A stretch of DNA of 64,000 bases from DATKPE01 sp035524335 (GCA_035524335.1 DATKPE010000008.1:19100-83099), one strand, 5' to 3'; positions 27,538 to 36,407 are shown, counted from the first letter of the stretch. A program made the numbers and translations. Notes: generated from the letters alone by a model not told the origin.

Positions 27538-27558
27538 TTTATATATTTGATATATAAA
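27538..27558. promoter_or_regulatory. Palindromic operator between TonB receptor and MntR/DtxR-type regulator
   Basis: Perfect inverted repeat TTTATATAT / ATATATAAA with a 3-bp spacer (TTG), 22 bp upstream of the receptor ATG on the minus strand. Its position fits the binding site of the adjacent divergent metalloregulator. AT-rich palindromes can also arise by chance, so this is an inference. Confidence 0.55.
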
Positions 27559-27695
27559 ACAAATTAGTTAGTTTAATAGCAAGATATTTGCAAAGTATTA
27601 TGAGGCATTTCTTTTGGGTTTCGTGTAGCCTCTAAATTTCATAATTGGAGATCTCCCTGTTTGCGGTAGTGAACTTTAATGCTTAAATTCAGGTT

Positions 27696-28352
27696 ATGAA
27701 TTCGCTTACGGAAGAAAATTATCTGAAGGCGGTACTGGCGTTATCCGCCGAAACGGGAAAGGTGAATGTGAATGACCTGTCAATCCGTTTGGGGATAAAA
27801 ATGCCGACCGTTACCCAAATGATGAAGAAGCTTGCGGATAAAAAGCTGGTCCAGTATCAACGTTATAAGCCGATACGCCTCACGGAAACGGGAAAAAAAG
27901 AAGCTGCAATTATTATCCGCAAGCACCGTCTTGCCGAGATGTTTTTAGTCCGGGTCATGGGCTTCGGCTGGGAAGGGGTTCATGAAATTGCGGAACAAGT
28001 GGAGCACATACGATCTCAGATGTTCTTTGAAAAGATCGATGAGATGCTTGGCTTTCCCAAAATAGATCCGCACGGTTCGCCTATACCCGACAAGAACGGA
28101 AAAATTGAATGGAAACACCATGTGAAAATGAGTGATTGTAAGGCAGGCGAAACGGTAAAACTTACGGCAGTACTTGATTCATCCACCGGTTTTTTAAAAT
28201 TCCTGAATAGTCGCGGGCTAAAATTAGGCCTGAGAGTGAAAATAATTTCAGTTGAACCTTTTGATGGGACAATGGTGGTCAACCATCGTAAAGGACAATC
28301 TGAAACGCTAAGCCATACAATTTGCGAAAGATTGCTCTGCGAGAAAATATAA
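27696..28352 (+). CDS. MntR/DtxR-family metal-dependent repressor
   Basis: 218 residues. An N-terminal winged helix (about 1-65, LSIRLGIKMPTVTQMMKKL as recognition region), a dimerisation domain, and a C-terminal FeoA/SH3-like domain (about 150-218). Metal-site residues visible are His77, Glu81, His96, Glu100, Glu103 and His104. The E-x2-E-H pattern with Glu where DtxR has Cys is the MntR-type set, so manganese (or iron) sensing is likely. It is divergent from the TonB receptor at 25083-27515, its probable target, and is followed 7 bp later by a CDF-type transporter. Confidence 0.88.
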   Translation: MNSLTEENYLKAVLALSAETGKVNVNDLSIRLGIKMPTVTQMMKKLADKKLVQYQRYKPIRLTETGKKEAAIIIRKHRLAEMFLVRVMGFGWEGVHEIAEQVEHIRSQMFFEKIDEMLGFPKIDPHGSPIPDKNGKIEWKHHVKMSDCKAGETVKLTAVLDSSTGFLKFLNSRGLKLGLRVKIISVEPFDGTMVVNHRKGQSETLSHTICERLLCEKI

Positions 28353-28359
28353 CGGAAGA

Positions 28360-28998
28360 ATGATGGCCCTGACCACCTCAGCACCCGAGGAGACCAGTGT
28401 TGCTCACCTGCAAGCGGGGCGCAGAATTGAATATCTCACCATCGCATGGACTTCCGCCGAGGCTGTCACTGGCATCATCACCGGTTTGCTGGCTGGCAGT
28501 GTTGCGCTCCTTGGCTTCGGCATCGATTCGGTCATTGAGGCAGCCTCAGGCGGGGTGCTGCTTTGGCGGCTGAATGATCTTTCAGGGACGGAAAATCGCG
28601 AGAGAACTGCTCATAGACTTGTTGGTGTCGGTTTTTTCATTCTGGCTGCTTATATCTCATTTGATGCACTTCATGATTTAATCGCCCGCCAAGCTCCGCA
28701 CGCCAGCTACATCGGTATTGCCTACGCAGGGGCTTGCATCGTTGTCATGCCGTTGCTGGCGCGCGCGAAACGTCGTATCGCGATCTCCCTGCAGAGTAAC
28801 GCACTCCACGCCGACTCGCACCAGAGTGACATTTGCACCTACCTGTCAGTCATTTTACTCGTGGGACTCGCTCTCAACGCGATGTTGGGATGGTGGTGGG
28901 CTGATCCCGTGGCCGCGTTGTGTATGGTTCCCATCCTTATCCGGGAGGGCTTCAGTGGATTACGCAACGAGTCCTGCAGTCACCACCATCTGTCTTGA
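28360..28998 (+). CDS. Cation diffusion facilitator-like transporter
   Basis: 212 residues, shorter than typical CDF proteins because the C-terminal cytoplasmic domain is absent. About five or six membrane helices. The metal-site motifs appear as GFGIDSVIE (first Asp, with the usual second Asp replaced by Glu) and LHADSHQSD (His-x3-His-x2-Asp pattern). It ends in a CSHHHLS tail. It lies directly behind the MntR/DtxR-type gene with a 7-bp gap, so it is likely a divalent-cation exporter in the same regulon. Its last 19 bases overlap the 3' end of the convergent two-HTH gene. Confidence 0.8.
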   Translation: MMALTTSAPEETSVAHLQAGRRIEYLTIAWTSAEAVTGIITGLLAGSVALLGFGIDSVIEAASGGVLLWRLNDLSGTENRERTAHRLVGVGFFILAAYISFDALHDLIARQAPHASYIGIAYAGACIVVMPLLARAKRRIAISLQSNALHADSHQSDICTYLSVILLVGLALNAMLGWWWADPVAALCMVPILIREGFSGLRNESCSHHHLS

Positions 28999-29507
28999 CC
29001 AATCAATACCCTGAGACGTTTCTCAAGTGTTGAGAAGTGTCGAATGTGTCTGATCTTCCCCTTCTCCCGCCTTGCAAGCGTTCCCGGACCGATCCCCAAT
29101 ACCTTGGCCAATTTCCTCAAGCTCAATCCCTTCTGAATTCTCTGCTGTTTAATCTTCTCTCCAAGGCTGGTTGCGTTGGTTTGCAATGGATCATCGCCGA
29201 GGAATTTGAATACTCCGGGCGGGAATCTGAGACGTGGGTTCGTTCGGTTCTTTTCCCGATTGGTGACTGTTGAGGTGGCTGCGTTGACTCTACGCTCGCC
29301 GTTTTTCTGATGCATCCTGAGGTCAAGTCGACGCTGTCTGAGGTGCTCACCTAGTGATTCGATGCGCTCAGGATAGGCGGGATTACGAGGTTTTGGAGTT
29401 TTACATGTAAGGTGTGTAAATGGCAACGCAACCCTGGAGAGGATCAACCATCTCCGACTAAAAAAAAGGTCTGGAACATGGATCAGGAATATATTACATT
29501 CACTCAA
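28980..29507 (-). CDS. Two-HTH (XRE-type) regulator, copy A, the only uninterrupted copy
   Basis: Open for 175 codons. The family part starts at VALPFTHLTCKTPKPRNP (29430). The first HTH is SLGEHLRQRRLDLRMHQK...STVTNREKNR; a linker resembling FKFLGDDPLQ follows; the second HTH is SLGEKIKQQRIQKGLSLRKL then LGIGPGTLARREKGK. In copies B and D the same sequence starts with ATG at the VA codon, but here that ATG is AGG. If translated, the gene must therefore start upstream in unrelated sequence at 29507. Several conserved residues are changed (NGERR for DVAAL). The sequence is open but may already be non-functional. Such double-HTH proteins are presumed DNA-binding; no target is known. Confidence 0.65.
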   Translation of the reverse strand: MSECNIFLIHVPDLFFSRRWLILSRVALPFTHLTCKTPKPRNPAYPERIESLGEHLRQRRLDLRMHQKNGERRVNAATSTVTNREKNRTNPRLRFPPGVFKFLGDDPLQTNATSLGEKIKQQRIQKGLSLRKLAKVLGIGPGTLARREKGKIRHIRHFSTLEKRLRVLIGQDRWW

Positions 29508-29544
29508 TCTTCATCTAACACATTCACGCCAAAAGGAAAATTAA

Positions 29545-29688
29545 ATGAACCGGCATAGTATGATATTTGTTTTTGTTTGCATCAGCTGCATTCTCACGAC
29601 TGGGTATGCAGCCGACAAGAAGATTACAAAAAAACAGGCCCCATTCGGGGGCAGGTCACTACAACTTGCACCTTTTTCTCTTATCTAA
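29545..29688 (+). CDS. Putative short secreted peptide or truncated gene start
   Basis: 47 codons with AAAGGAAAA before the ATG. The product is almost only a signal peptide (MNRHSMIFVFVCISCILTTGYA) followed by a basic stretch and QAPFGGRSLQLAP. It could be a secreted peptide, or the 5' stub of a lost exported-protein gene. It lies 40 bp upstream of the Crp/Fnr gene on the same strand. Confidence 0.35.
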   Translation: MNRHSMIFVFVCISCILTTGYAADKKITKKQAPFGGRSLQLAPFSLI

Positions 29689-29727
29689 TAAATTAGGCCG
29701 ATAAACTAGAAACATGAAAAAGGATCA

Positions 29728-30312
29728 ATGCACGAATCGCTTATACAGTACATCAGGAGCCAATCGGCAACTCCACTTGCCAGCAAAGACATCGACCTCC
29801 TGAAGAAGACCTTTATTCCGAAGAAATTCCGAAAGAGACAGTATTTCTTGCAGGAGGGTGAGGTATGTGTGTACGGGGCCTTCATTGTAAAAGGGGCAAT
29901 GCGTAAATACACTGTTGATGAGAAAGGTGAAGAACACATTGTGGAATTGCTCATTGAAAACTGGTGGGCAAACGACAGAGAAAGCCAAATAAAAGAAGTT
30001 CCCTCCAGATATTTTATCGATTGTTGGGAGGATACTGACGCATTGCTTACTACAAAACAGAGTATGTATGATCTCATTGATCGTATCCCAGCCTTAAAAG
30101 AATGGAGAGCAAAGATATCGGAGAACTACCATATAGCTAGTCAAAAAAGAATTAATGATGCGATTAGCCTTTCAGCCGAGCAACGTTACCACGAGCTTGA
30201 AAAGACCTATCCGGAATTCATCCAGCGTTTCCCGCAACACATCATCGCTTCCTACCTCGGTATCACTAAAGAAACACTTAGCCGTATCCGACATCAGGCA
30301 GCAAAAAAATAG
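29728..30312 (+). CDS. Crp/Fnr-family transcription regulator
   Basis: 194 residues. The N-terminal cyclic-nucleotide-binding-like jelly roll (about 25-115) has FLQEGEVCVYGAFIVKGAMRKY. The C-terminal winged helix has FPQHIIASYLGITKETLSRIR (about 167-188) as recognition motif. No N-terminal Cys cluster of FNR type is present, so it is not an obvious iron-sulfur oxygen sensor. An FNR-type palindrome 95 bp downstream of its stop (30407-30426) and a near copy at 36533 are likely targets. This suggests it governs the hydrolase/DoxX block that follows. Confidence 0.88.
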   Translation: MHESLIQYIRSQSATPLASKDIDLLKKTFIPKKFRKRQYFLQEGEVCVYGAFIVKGAMRKYTVDEKGEEHIVELLIENWWANDRESQIKEVPSRYFIDCWEDTDALLTTKQSMYDLIDRIPALKEWRAKISENYHIASQKRINDAISLSAEQRYHELEKTYPEFIQRFPQHIIASYLGITKETLSRIRHQAAKK

Positions 30313-30406
30313 CGCCCCTACTCACACCGCCGGCCCCTTCCTTCCTCGTATTTTTCTTTCCATTTCTTAATCCGTTTCCTACTCTCTGTTTTCCAGCAAA
30401 TGCGAG

Positions 30407-30426
30407 ACGTTGATTTTTATCAACGT
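30407..30426. promoter_or_regulatory. FNR/Crp-type operator (perfect)
   Basis: ACGTTGAT-TTTT-ATCAACGT: perfect 8-bp arms with a 4-bp spacer. The core TTGAT-N4-ATCAA equals the FNR/DNR consensus. It is located 101-120 bp before the isochorismatase ATG. It is followed by a T run and GCATTTGTCATCG, and TAGATTGA about 43 bp further could be the -7 element. The same arrangement recurs at 36533. Confidence 0.75.
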
Positions 30427-30526
30427 TTTTTTTTGGCATTTGTCATCGTTTTTCTCCCTCCCGTTGATGTAGATTGAACTAAAGTTTTAAACACAAATCA
30501 CATACATCAAAAATCAAGGAGATCTT

Positions 30527-31150
30527 ATGGATAAATCATTTTTAGAACCGTTCACTCCGGAGAATACCACCATTATGATGGTTGACTACTCCTCAGGATT
30601 TGTGAACAGCTTCCGTTCACACAACACGAACGAACACATTACAGCTACCGTGGCATTGGCAAAAACTGCCCTGGGGCTTAAATCAGGTTTGGTTGTCAAT
30701 TTAGGTGCAGGACAAACGCCTTACCCGCAACTTGTTCAGGCGTTGGGAAAACATCCTATTATTTATCGCGGAGGAGAATACAATGCCTTCGACAATGCCG
30801 GAGTAAGAAAAGCGGTTGAAGCAACCGGCCGCAAGAGCCTTGCTATCGCAGGAATTTCTACCGATGGTTGTGTTATTCAAACAGTGCTTGGTGCTATGCG
30901 GCTTGGCTATAGGGTTGCAATTGTTGAAGATGCAACCGCAGGTCTTACAATTGAGGCACATCAAATTTCTGTTCGCAGAATGGTACAGGCAGGCGCAATC
31001 CCGGTGAGCTGGCTCGCGCTCGCTACCGAGTTTCAAATGAACTGGGAAAGAAAAGATACAGCACAAGCGTATTTCGGTTTGATTGCAGAGGCTGCCCCCG
31101 GGTTGACTATGAGCATTCAAGCAGAACACGCAGCATCTGAACGCAAATAG
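30527..31150 (+). CDS. Isochorismatase-family cysteine hydrolase (YcaC-like)
   Basis: 207 residues, cytoplasmic. Asp20 in MMVDYSSGF and Cys115 in GISTDGCVIQ are the expected catalytic residues. The cis-peptide region precedes Cys as in the family, and YNAFDNAGV matches the YcaC-like loop. The true substrate is unknown: relatives act on nicotinamide, carbamoyl or other amide compounds. AAGGAG lies 5 bp before the ATG. First gene behind the FNR-type box, followed by GYD and metallo-beta-lactamase-fold genes. Confidence 0.88.
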   Translation: MDKSFLEPFTPENTTIMMVDYSSGFVNSFRSHNTNEHITATVALAKTALGLKSGLVVNLGAGQTPYPQLVQALGKHPIIYRGGEYNAFDNAGVRKAVEATGRKSLAIAGISTDGCVIQTVLGAMRLGYRVAIVEDATAGLTIEAHQISVRRMVQAGAIPVSWLALATEFQMNWERKDTAQAYFGLIAEAAPGLTMSIQAEHAASERK

Positions 31151-31170
31151 GCCAAAACGATAGAAAATGT

Positions 31171-31503
31171 ATGCCGCAGTTTCTGATCCAATTTAGTTAT
31201 GCATCGCGCTCCATAAGGGGCATGGTTGAGAGGCCGGAAGCAGACCGCGTTGCTCAAGCTTCAGCAATGGTTGCATCCCTGGGGGGAAAGCTGCTTGGCT
31301 ACTGGTTCGCTTTCGGCCATTTCGATGGAGTAGTACTGATGGACGCGCCAGACCATAATGTAGCTGCTGCGGTTACTATGGCAATCGGCGCCACAGGAGA
31401 AGTATCCCGCATCGAAACGACAGTCCTTCTCACCATGGAAGAAGCGCACAAAGCGTTGAGCAATGCCGCCTCTGCCACTCATTTGCCCCCCGGGGAGAAA
31501 TGA
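31171..31503 (+). CDS. GYD-domain protein
   Basis: 110 residues. The ferredoxin-like fold resembles GYD domain proteins: FLIQFSYASRSIRGMVERPEADRVAQ, then GGKLLGYWFAFGHFDGVVLMDAPD and a final MTMEEAHKAL-like helix. GYD proteins are small and of uncertain function. Here it is embedded in a putative detoxification operon: 20 bp after the isochorismatase and with a 4-bp stop/start overlap with the next gene. Confidence 0.8.
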   Translation: MPQFLIQFSYASRSIRGMVERPEADRVAQASAMVASLGGKLLGYWFAFGHFDGVVLMDAPDHNVAAAVTMAIGATGEVSRIETTVLLTMEEAHKALSNAASATHLPPGEK

Positions 31504-32405
31504 AACCGATGAACACGGAAATGCACCAAATCAAAGCCCCGATTGTAGATATCACTGCAATCAAAGAAATCACTGAAGGCGTGTTTGTCATACCCGACTC
31601 TGATCATACCTTGCTCGTGCCAAACATCGGGATCATTGTCGGATCAAAAGCTACACTCGTGATTGACACAGGCTTTGGTTCAGAAAATGCGCGCGCTGTC
31701 ATCCAAAAGGCGAAACAACTCAGTGGCGGGCGCGAGATATTTCTCACCCACACTCATTGCCATCCTGAGCATGGCTTTGGCGCCAATGTCATTGCCGGAG
31801 AAGTAACACTACTCTACAACGGAGCACAGTGGATCGAGCTGCAAGAAAAAGGCGCCACCCTCCTGCAACTGTTCAGGAATCAGATCCCTCCGCTCGCTCC
31901 AATGCTCAATGGGGTCGAATTCGTACGCCCCAACATCCTATACGCGGGTTCATTACTACTGAATCTTGGCGGCCGCCTCATTGTAGAGTTTGTCGAATTC
32001 GGAGGGGCTCATTCACGAGGCGATCAGGTGATCTTCATTCGTGGGGAATCTTCAGTGCTGTTCACCGGCGACTTAGTAGAGGAGGGCTACTTTGGAATAC
32101 TTGGAGACCACGAATCTCACGTAATTCCATGGATTGAACGGCTGAAGGGGCTCGATCGACTCGATCCTAATTTCGTTGTACCAGGACATGGCCATGCGGG
32201 GGGAAGAGAGTTGATCACAAACTATCAAATATACTTTGAGCTTGCCAAACATCGTGTTAATGAATTCCGGGCAGCGGGCAAGTTATCAGAGTCCGAAATA
32301 GTAGAAAAGGTAGCCTCTGAGTTGCTCGATCTGCACCCTGATTGGGGGAACCGGGACTGGGCCAAAAAAGCTGTCATAGATCTCTCTTGGCCGGCTCGCA
32401 ACTGA
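31500..32405 (+). CDS. Metallo-beta-lactamase-fold hydrolase
   Basis: 301 residues. The metal-binding motif is H-x-H-x-E-H (His86, His88, Glu90, His91 in THCHPEHGFG), with further ligands in FGGAHSRGD, FTGDLVEEGYFG and VPGHGHAGG. The fold acts on esters, thioesters or lactones. No signal peptide, so cytoplasmic. Start overlaps the GYD stop (ATGA). A second ATG four codons on (MNTEMHQ) is also possible. Substrate not predictable. Confidence 0.85.
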   Translation: MKPMNTEMHQIKAPIVDITAIKEITEGVFVIPDSDHTLLVPNIGIIVGSKATLVIDTGFGSENARAVIQKAKQLSGGREIFLTHTHCHPEHGFGANVIAGEVTLLYNGAQWIELQEKGATLLQLFRNQIPPLAPMLNGVEFVRPNILYAGSLLLNLGGRLIVEFVEFGGAHSRGDQVIFIRGESSVLFTGDLVEEGYFGILGDHESHVIPWIERLKGLDRLDPNFVVPGHGHAGGRELITNYQIYFELAKHRVNEFRAAGKLSESEIVEKVASELLDLHPDWGNRDWAKKAVIDLSWPARN

Positions 32406-32525
32406 TTTCACTCAGATCAACAATTCAACCAAATGGTGAACTGGCGAATTATGAAAATGCGATGAAGTCGGACCGAGGTTTTTTTGAAGACCCGCAGGGA
32501 ACAACTACAAAGAAAGGAGAAACAC

Positions 32526-33260
32526 ATGTCAAAGCTATACAGATGGCTGATCGTATCGTTGGTAATACTTGTTGTAGCTCCCCCTCATGAGGGGAAAAGC
32601 CAGCAGCGCGTGGCAAGTCCGACCGTTCGGAATCAGGTCAAAGACCATTTGCTCACACCCAAGAACTGCGCGTTGCTCATCATCGATTACCAACCGATTG
32701 CGGTAGGCTCAATTCAATCTATGGATCGTCACGAGATGGTTGAAAACATTGTGCGTGTGGCCAGGACTGCCAAAGCATATGGCATTCCGATCATCCTTTC
32801 AACGACCGGTGTGAATACGGTCGGCAATAAACCAACGATCCCGGAGTTACAAGCAGTGCTCGGCGATATTAAGGCGATAGACCGAACCACGCTCAATGCA
32901 TGGGAAGATCCGGCATTCGTGGCAGCCGTCAAAGCCACAGGTCGCCGGAAACTCGTCATGACAGCGCTGTGGACGGAAGTGTGTCTCGAATTCCCTGCGC
33001 TCGACGCTCTGAAGGAGGGTTATGAGGTTTACCCAGTCGTTGACGCCGTCGGTGGCACTTCGGTAGAAGCACACAGGGCGGGACTGGAACGCATATACCA
33101 GGCAGGTGGTCATCCGACAGGCTGGGTACAATTCATCAGCGAGCTGCAACGCGATACACGAAGGAGTGAAACGATGAAGCCATTTATGGAGATTCTGTTT
33201 GATCCTCATGTCCCGTTTGTTCGTGCCGCACAGCAGGCAGATTCGAGTGGAACGCATTAA
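32526..33260 (+). CDS. Exported isochorismatase-family hydrolase
   Basis: 244 residues from ATG 32526, which has AAAGGAG upstream; a longer frame from 32484 has no such site. An N-terminal hydrophobic signal (RWLIVSLVILVVAP) indicates periplasmic export, unusual for this fold. Catalytic residues Asp54 (LIIDYQP) and Cys153 (ALWTEVCLEFP). It is a distinct branch from the cytoplasmic homologue at 30527. It lies between the metallo-beta-lactamase-fold gene and an outer-membrane porin whose start is 9 bp away. Confidence 0.85.
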   Translation: MSKLYRWLIVSLVILVVAPPHEGKSQQRVASPTVRNQVKDHLLTPKNCALLIIDYQPIAVGSIQSMDRHEMVENIVRVARTAKAYGIPIILSTTGVNTVGNKPTIPELQAVLGDIKAIDRTTLNAWEDPAFVAAVKATGRRKLVMTALWTEVCLEFPALDALKEGYEVYPVVDAVGGTSVEAHRAGLERIYQAGGHPTGWVQFISELQRDTRRSETMKPFMEILFDPHVPFVRAAQQADSSGTH

Positions 33261-33269
33261 GGAGGTGTG

Positions 33270-34694
33270 ATGAACGCAACGACACGCTGCATTTGCCTTG
33301 CTGTGGTTGCGGTTCTTCTCCTTACCGCTACTATGGATGAGCTTTCGGCACAGGTAACTGAGTCGGGACAAAATGCTCCCGAAAATCCGGAGCGTCCTGA
33401 GATTAATTGGCATTATCGTTGGCAGGAGGATTGGTCTATTCTGTCCGATACCACACTCCGCACCGACCCCTTCGACCTTATCAAGTACATCCGGATTGGC
33501 CCAAATCCGCAATCGTATCTCTCGCTTGGAGCCACGATTCGGGAACGATTCGAGTCGGTATCTTACAGACTCGGGCTTTTTCAGCCCGACGATTACCTTA
33601 TCGACCGGACGCAGTTGCACGCCGACTTGCACCTCGGCACATATCTCAGGATTTTCACTCAGGTTGTTGATGCACGGGCTTTTGGAAAAACACTCGTTGG
33701 GCCAATTGATCAGGACCGCCTGGATCTTGAGCAGGCCTTCGCCTCTTTCACGCTTCCGGTCGGAACAGACAAATTCACGATCACTGCTGGGCGACAGGAG
33801 CCCAAACTTGATTTGCAACGCTTTGCTGATATTCGCGATGGTCCCAACGTGCGCCAACCGTTCAATTCTGTTGCAGCCGATTACACAAGCAAGAACTGGC
33901 AAGCGGTAGGCTTCTACAGCCAGCCGGTTTTCACCGTCGACGAAAAACTATTTGACGATTTCAGCAACAACCACTTCACCATCAGTGGTGTTCGCTTTGA
34001 GCATTATAATGTCGGGCCCGGAACGCTGTCGCTGTTCGCAGCACAGCTACGCAACGATAACGCCTTCTATTTAATCGAAGCGGGAAGTGAACGGCGGAAT
34101 GTCCTCGACATGCGTTACACAGGACGATCAGCCGGATGGGATTGGGACGTGGAGGGCATGGACCAGTGGGGCGACATCGAAACCAAAAACATTAACGCAT
34201 GGGGAGTCGGCGGTCTAATCGGCTACTCATGGACGACCCACCCTTGGTCACCAAGGCTTGGACTTCAGATTGACGCCGCCTCAGGGACTGACAATCCGAA
34301 CGGCAACACGTTAGGAACTTTCAACCCGCTTTTCCCAAGTGGCTTCTATGAACTCCTCGCTGGCTACCCTGGCTACGCCAATTTCGTACACTTGAAGTTG
34401 TCGGTGCGGATGCTTCCTCTGAAAACGCTCTCAGTACTGCTCACTACTGGCTCCATGTGGCGCGAGACGACAGCCGATGCGGTGTACCTTCTGCCAGTGA
34501 TCCCCATTTTGGGGACAGCTGGCACCGGCAACGCGTACTCGGGCTCTTATTACCAAGTGCGATTCGACTGGACGATCTCTCCCCATCTGGCAAGCGCCAT
34601 TGACGCAGAGTACTTCGCGCACAGCCAATCGCTTCACCAGGCGGGCGCAAGCAATGGTCGCTTTGTTGGAGGAGAACTCCGATTTGGAATCTGA
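33270..34694 (+). CDS. Alginate-export-domain outer-membrane porin
   Basis: 474 residues. GGAGG precedes the ATG at 33270 by 5 bases. Signal peptide ends ELSAQ. The barrel has YLSLGATIRERFESVSY, DRTQLHADLHLGTYLRIFTQ, FTITAGRQEPKLDLQRF, LQIDAASGTDNP and a final VGGELRFGI, all features of the AlgE-like alginate-export family. Members also serve for organic acids and aromatic compounds, so alginate is not implied. It immediately follows the exported isochorismatase, suggesting uptake of that enzyme's substrate or release of its product. Confidence 0.85.
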   Translation: MNATTRCICLAVVAVLLLTATMDELSAQVTESGQNAPENPERPEINWHYRWQEDWSILSDTTLRTDPFDLIKYIRIGPNPQSYLSLGATIRERFESVSYRLGLFQPDDYLIDRTQLHADLHLGTYLRIFTQVVDARAFGKTLVGPIDQDRLDLEQAFASFTLPVGTDKFTITAGRQEPKLDLQRFADIRDGPNVRQPFNSVAADYTSKNWQAVGFYSQPVFTVDEKLFDDFSNNHFTISGVRFEHYNVGPGTLSLFAAQLRNDNAFYLIEAGSERRNVLDMRYTGRSAGWDWDVEGMDQWGDIETKNINAWGVGGLIGYSWTTHPWSPRLGLQIDAASGTDNPNGNTLGTFNPLFPSGFYELLAGYPGYANFVHLKLSVRMLPLKTLSVLLTTGSMWRETTADAVYLLPVIPILGTAGTGNAYSGSYYQVRFDWTISPHLASAIDAEYFAHSQSLHQAGASNGRFVGGELRFGI

Positions 34695-34721
34695 ATTTAC
34701 TAACTATCAATTTATTTGTAT

Positions 34722-35432
34722 ATGGATAAACTGATTATCGATTGGTCGCATATACCGACCTATACAACCATCATGGGCATTTGTGCAGGTAGTTCTCTTA
34801 TTTCCATATCAAGCGTGGGAAAGAAACTCTTGAGGAAGGAACTAAACCCCGCAGGTTGGTCGCTTAATTTTACAGCCTTGGGTAGTGTGCTTTTGGTGAC
34901 GGGGGCACATATGACGCTCACTTGGCCACTGGCAATACCCTTCGACAATATCGTCTTTGGTGAAACTTCATTTGCGCTTGGGGTATTGAATCTTGTTTTG
35001 GCATTTTATTTATGGAAGAGACGAGCCGCCTTGAATGACCCGTATAGTGTGCCTATACATATTGTCAGCAAAGAGCTTTCTCCTTTCAGGATTGTGCTGG
35101 TAGGGTTGGGACTCGGGATTATCTCGATTGGTTGCGCGGCATTCCAATTCAGATTTTTCATTGCTCCTCCACAAGAGCCGATTGGGGGAGATGTTGCGTC
35201 TACATTTCCTGTCGCAGAAAATGTGGTCATATCATCTATCTTTCTTTGTGTCGGTTTGGCTGCCCTGCTGACGACCGTATTCTTGTCGGACTATAGCGAA
35301 GGCAAAGGTGTTATAAAATGGTATCATAAAGCAAACTACGTTTTACTTCAGGTTACTGGATGTTTTTTTCTGATTTCAGGCGCCATTGTTTATTACACCC
35401 ACATCGGATTAATCATCCACACCATGAAATAA
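34722..35432 (+). CDS. DUF981-family membrane protein
   Basis: 236 residues, start ATG 34722. About six to seven hydrophobic helices. The central segment VTGAHMTLTWPL and DNIVFGETSFALGVLNL is what I associate with the DUF981 family of unknown function. The C-terminal half adds helices around KWYHKANYVLLQVTGCFFLISGAIVYYTH. It is 27 bp after the porin gene, likely the last gene of the first transcription unit. Confidence 0.7.
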   Translation: MDKLIIDWSHIPTYTTIMGICAGSSLISISSVGKKLLRKELNPAGWSLNFTALGSVLLVTGAHMTLTWPLAIPFDNIVFGETSFALGVLNLVLAFYLWKRRAALNDPYSVPIHIVSKELSPFRIVLVGLGLGIISIGCAAFQFRFFIAPPQEPIGGDVASTFPVAENVVISSIFLCVGLAALLTTVFLSDYSEGKGVIKWYHKANYVLLQVTGCFFLISGAIVYYTHIGLIIHTMK

Positions 35433-35546
35433 ATACAACAGTTAAAGAGCTCAAATATTATGCAATGATATTTGTCGAAATGTTTTTCAACTCTTGTACG
35501 ATGTTAATTTGTACCTAAGTATAAAAAATGAAGAGGATTTAATAAT

Positions 35547-36407
35547 ATGGAATTCATCACATTTGGCCCGGTGCATTTAAATGTTACCGACTTGGACAAG
35601 TCAATTCATTTCTATCGTAATATCGCGGGGATGCAGGTGAGAAAATCCGGCAACCCAACTCATGTAGGCACGTCGGAGCGAACACTTCTAGTGCTGCATT
35701 CTGATGCAAAAACTCCTTTTAGAAAACGGCACAGCGGACTTTACCATGTTGCCATTCACATACCGACTGAACGAGAACTTGCGCAGGTGCTTATTCGCTT
35801 GAACACAAAGGGGTGGAAGGTCGGACCGACGGACCACATTATAGCCAAGTCACTCTATGTACACGACCCTGACGAAATCCTTATTGAGCTTGCAGTTGAA
35901 ACTCCAAACAGAGTTGTTGAATACAAAATCTCCGATTTTGATTTGAAAGTAATCGATGATAAAGGCCGTCTAAGAAGCCCGATTGAGCCGTTAGATGTTC
36001 AGGAACTGCTTTCTCATTTGACTGACAATAATACCGGAGCATCGTTCCCTGAAAAAGCAATAGTTGGACATCTGAATCTTCATGTGCCTAATCTTCAGAG
36101 TGCTTATGACTTCTACAGAAATATTGGCTTCACCGAGCATTTCAATTTGCCCCGTCAGGGCTGGGGAGATTTGGGAGCGGGCGGAATTGTTGACCATCGA
36201 ATTGCAGTAAATGTTTGGGCTGGCGTCAATGCACCGCAAGCACCGGCAGGGACAGCGGGATTGAAATACTTCATCTTGAAGTATGACACAAAGGACCGTC
36301 TCAACAGAGCATTGCATAGCCTTGCGATATCAGAGACGAAAGATGAAAGCTATTTAGTTGATGACCCGGCCGGGAATAAAATCATACTGTCATTAAACAA
36401 CAGTTGA
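35547..36407 (+). CDS. VOC-family (glyoxalase/extradiol dioxygenase-like) protein
   Basis: 286 residues made of two tandem VOC modules (about 1-115 and 165-286). The first contains GPVHLNVTDLDKSIHFYRN, HVAIHIPT and an E-L-A strand end; the second contains GHLNLHVPNLQSAYDFYRNIGF and DDPAGNKIILSLN. Possible metal ligands are His11, His72 and Glu114 in module one and His in GHLNLHV in module two. Resembles CatE/catechol-2,3-dioxygenase-like proteins. Substrate unknown. Its C-terminal coding sequence has a decayed relative at 42155-42230. Confidence 0.82.
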   Translation: MEFITFGPVHLNVTDLDKSIHFYRNIAGMQVRKSGNPTHVGTSERTLLVLHSDAKTPFRKRHSGLYHVAIHIPTERELAQVLIRLNTKGWKVGPTDHIIAKSLYVHDPDEILIELAVETPNRVVEYKISDFDLKVIDDKGRLRSPIEPLDVQELLSHLTDNNTGASFPEKAIVGHLNLHVPNLQSAYDFYRNIGFTEHFNLPRQGWGDLGAGGIVDHRIAVNVWAGVNAPQAPAGTAGLKYFILKYDTKDRLNRALHSLAISETKDESYLVDDPAGNKIILSLNNS

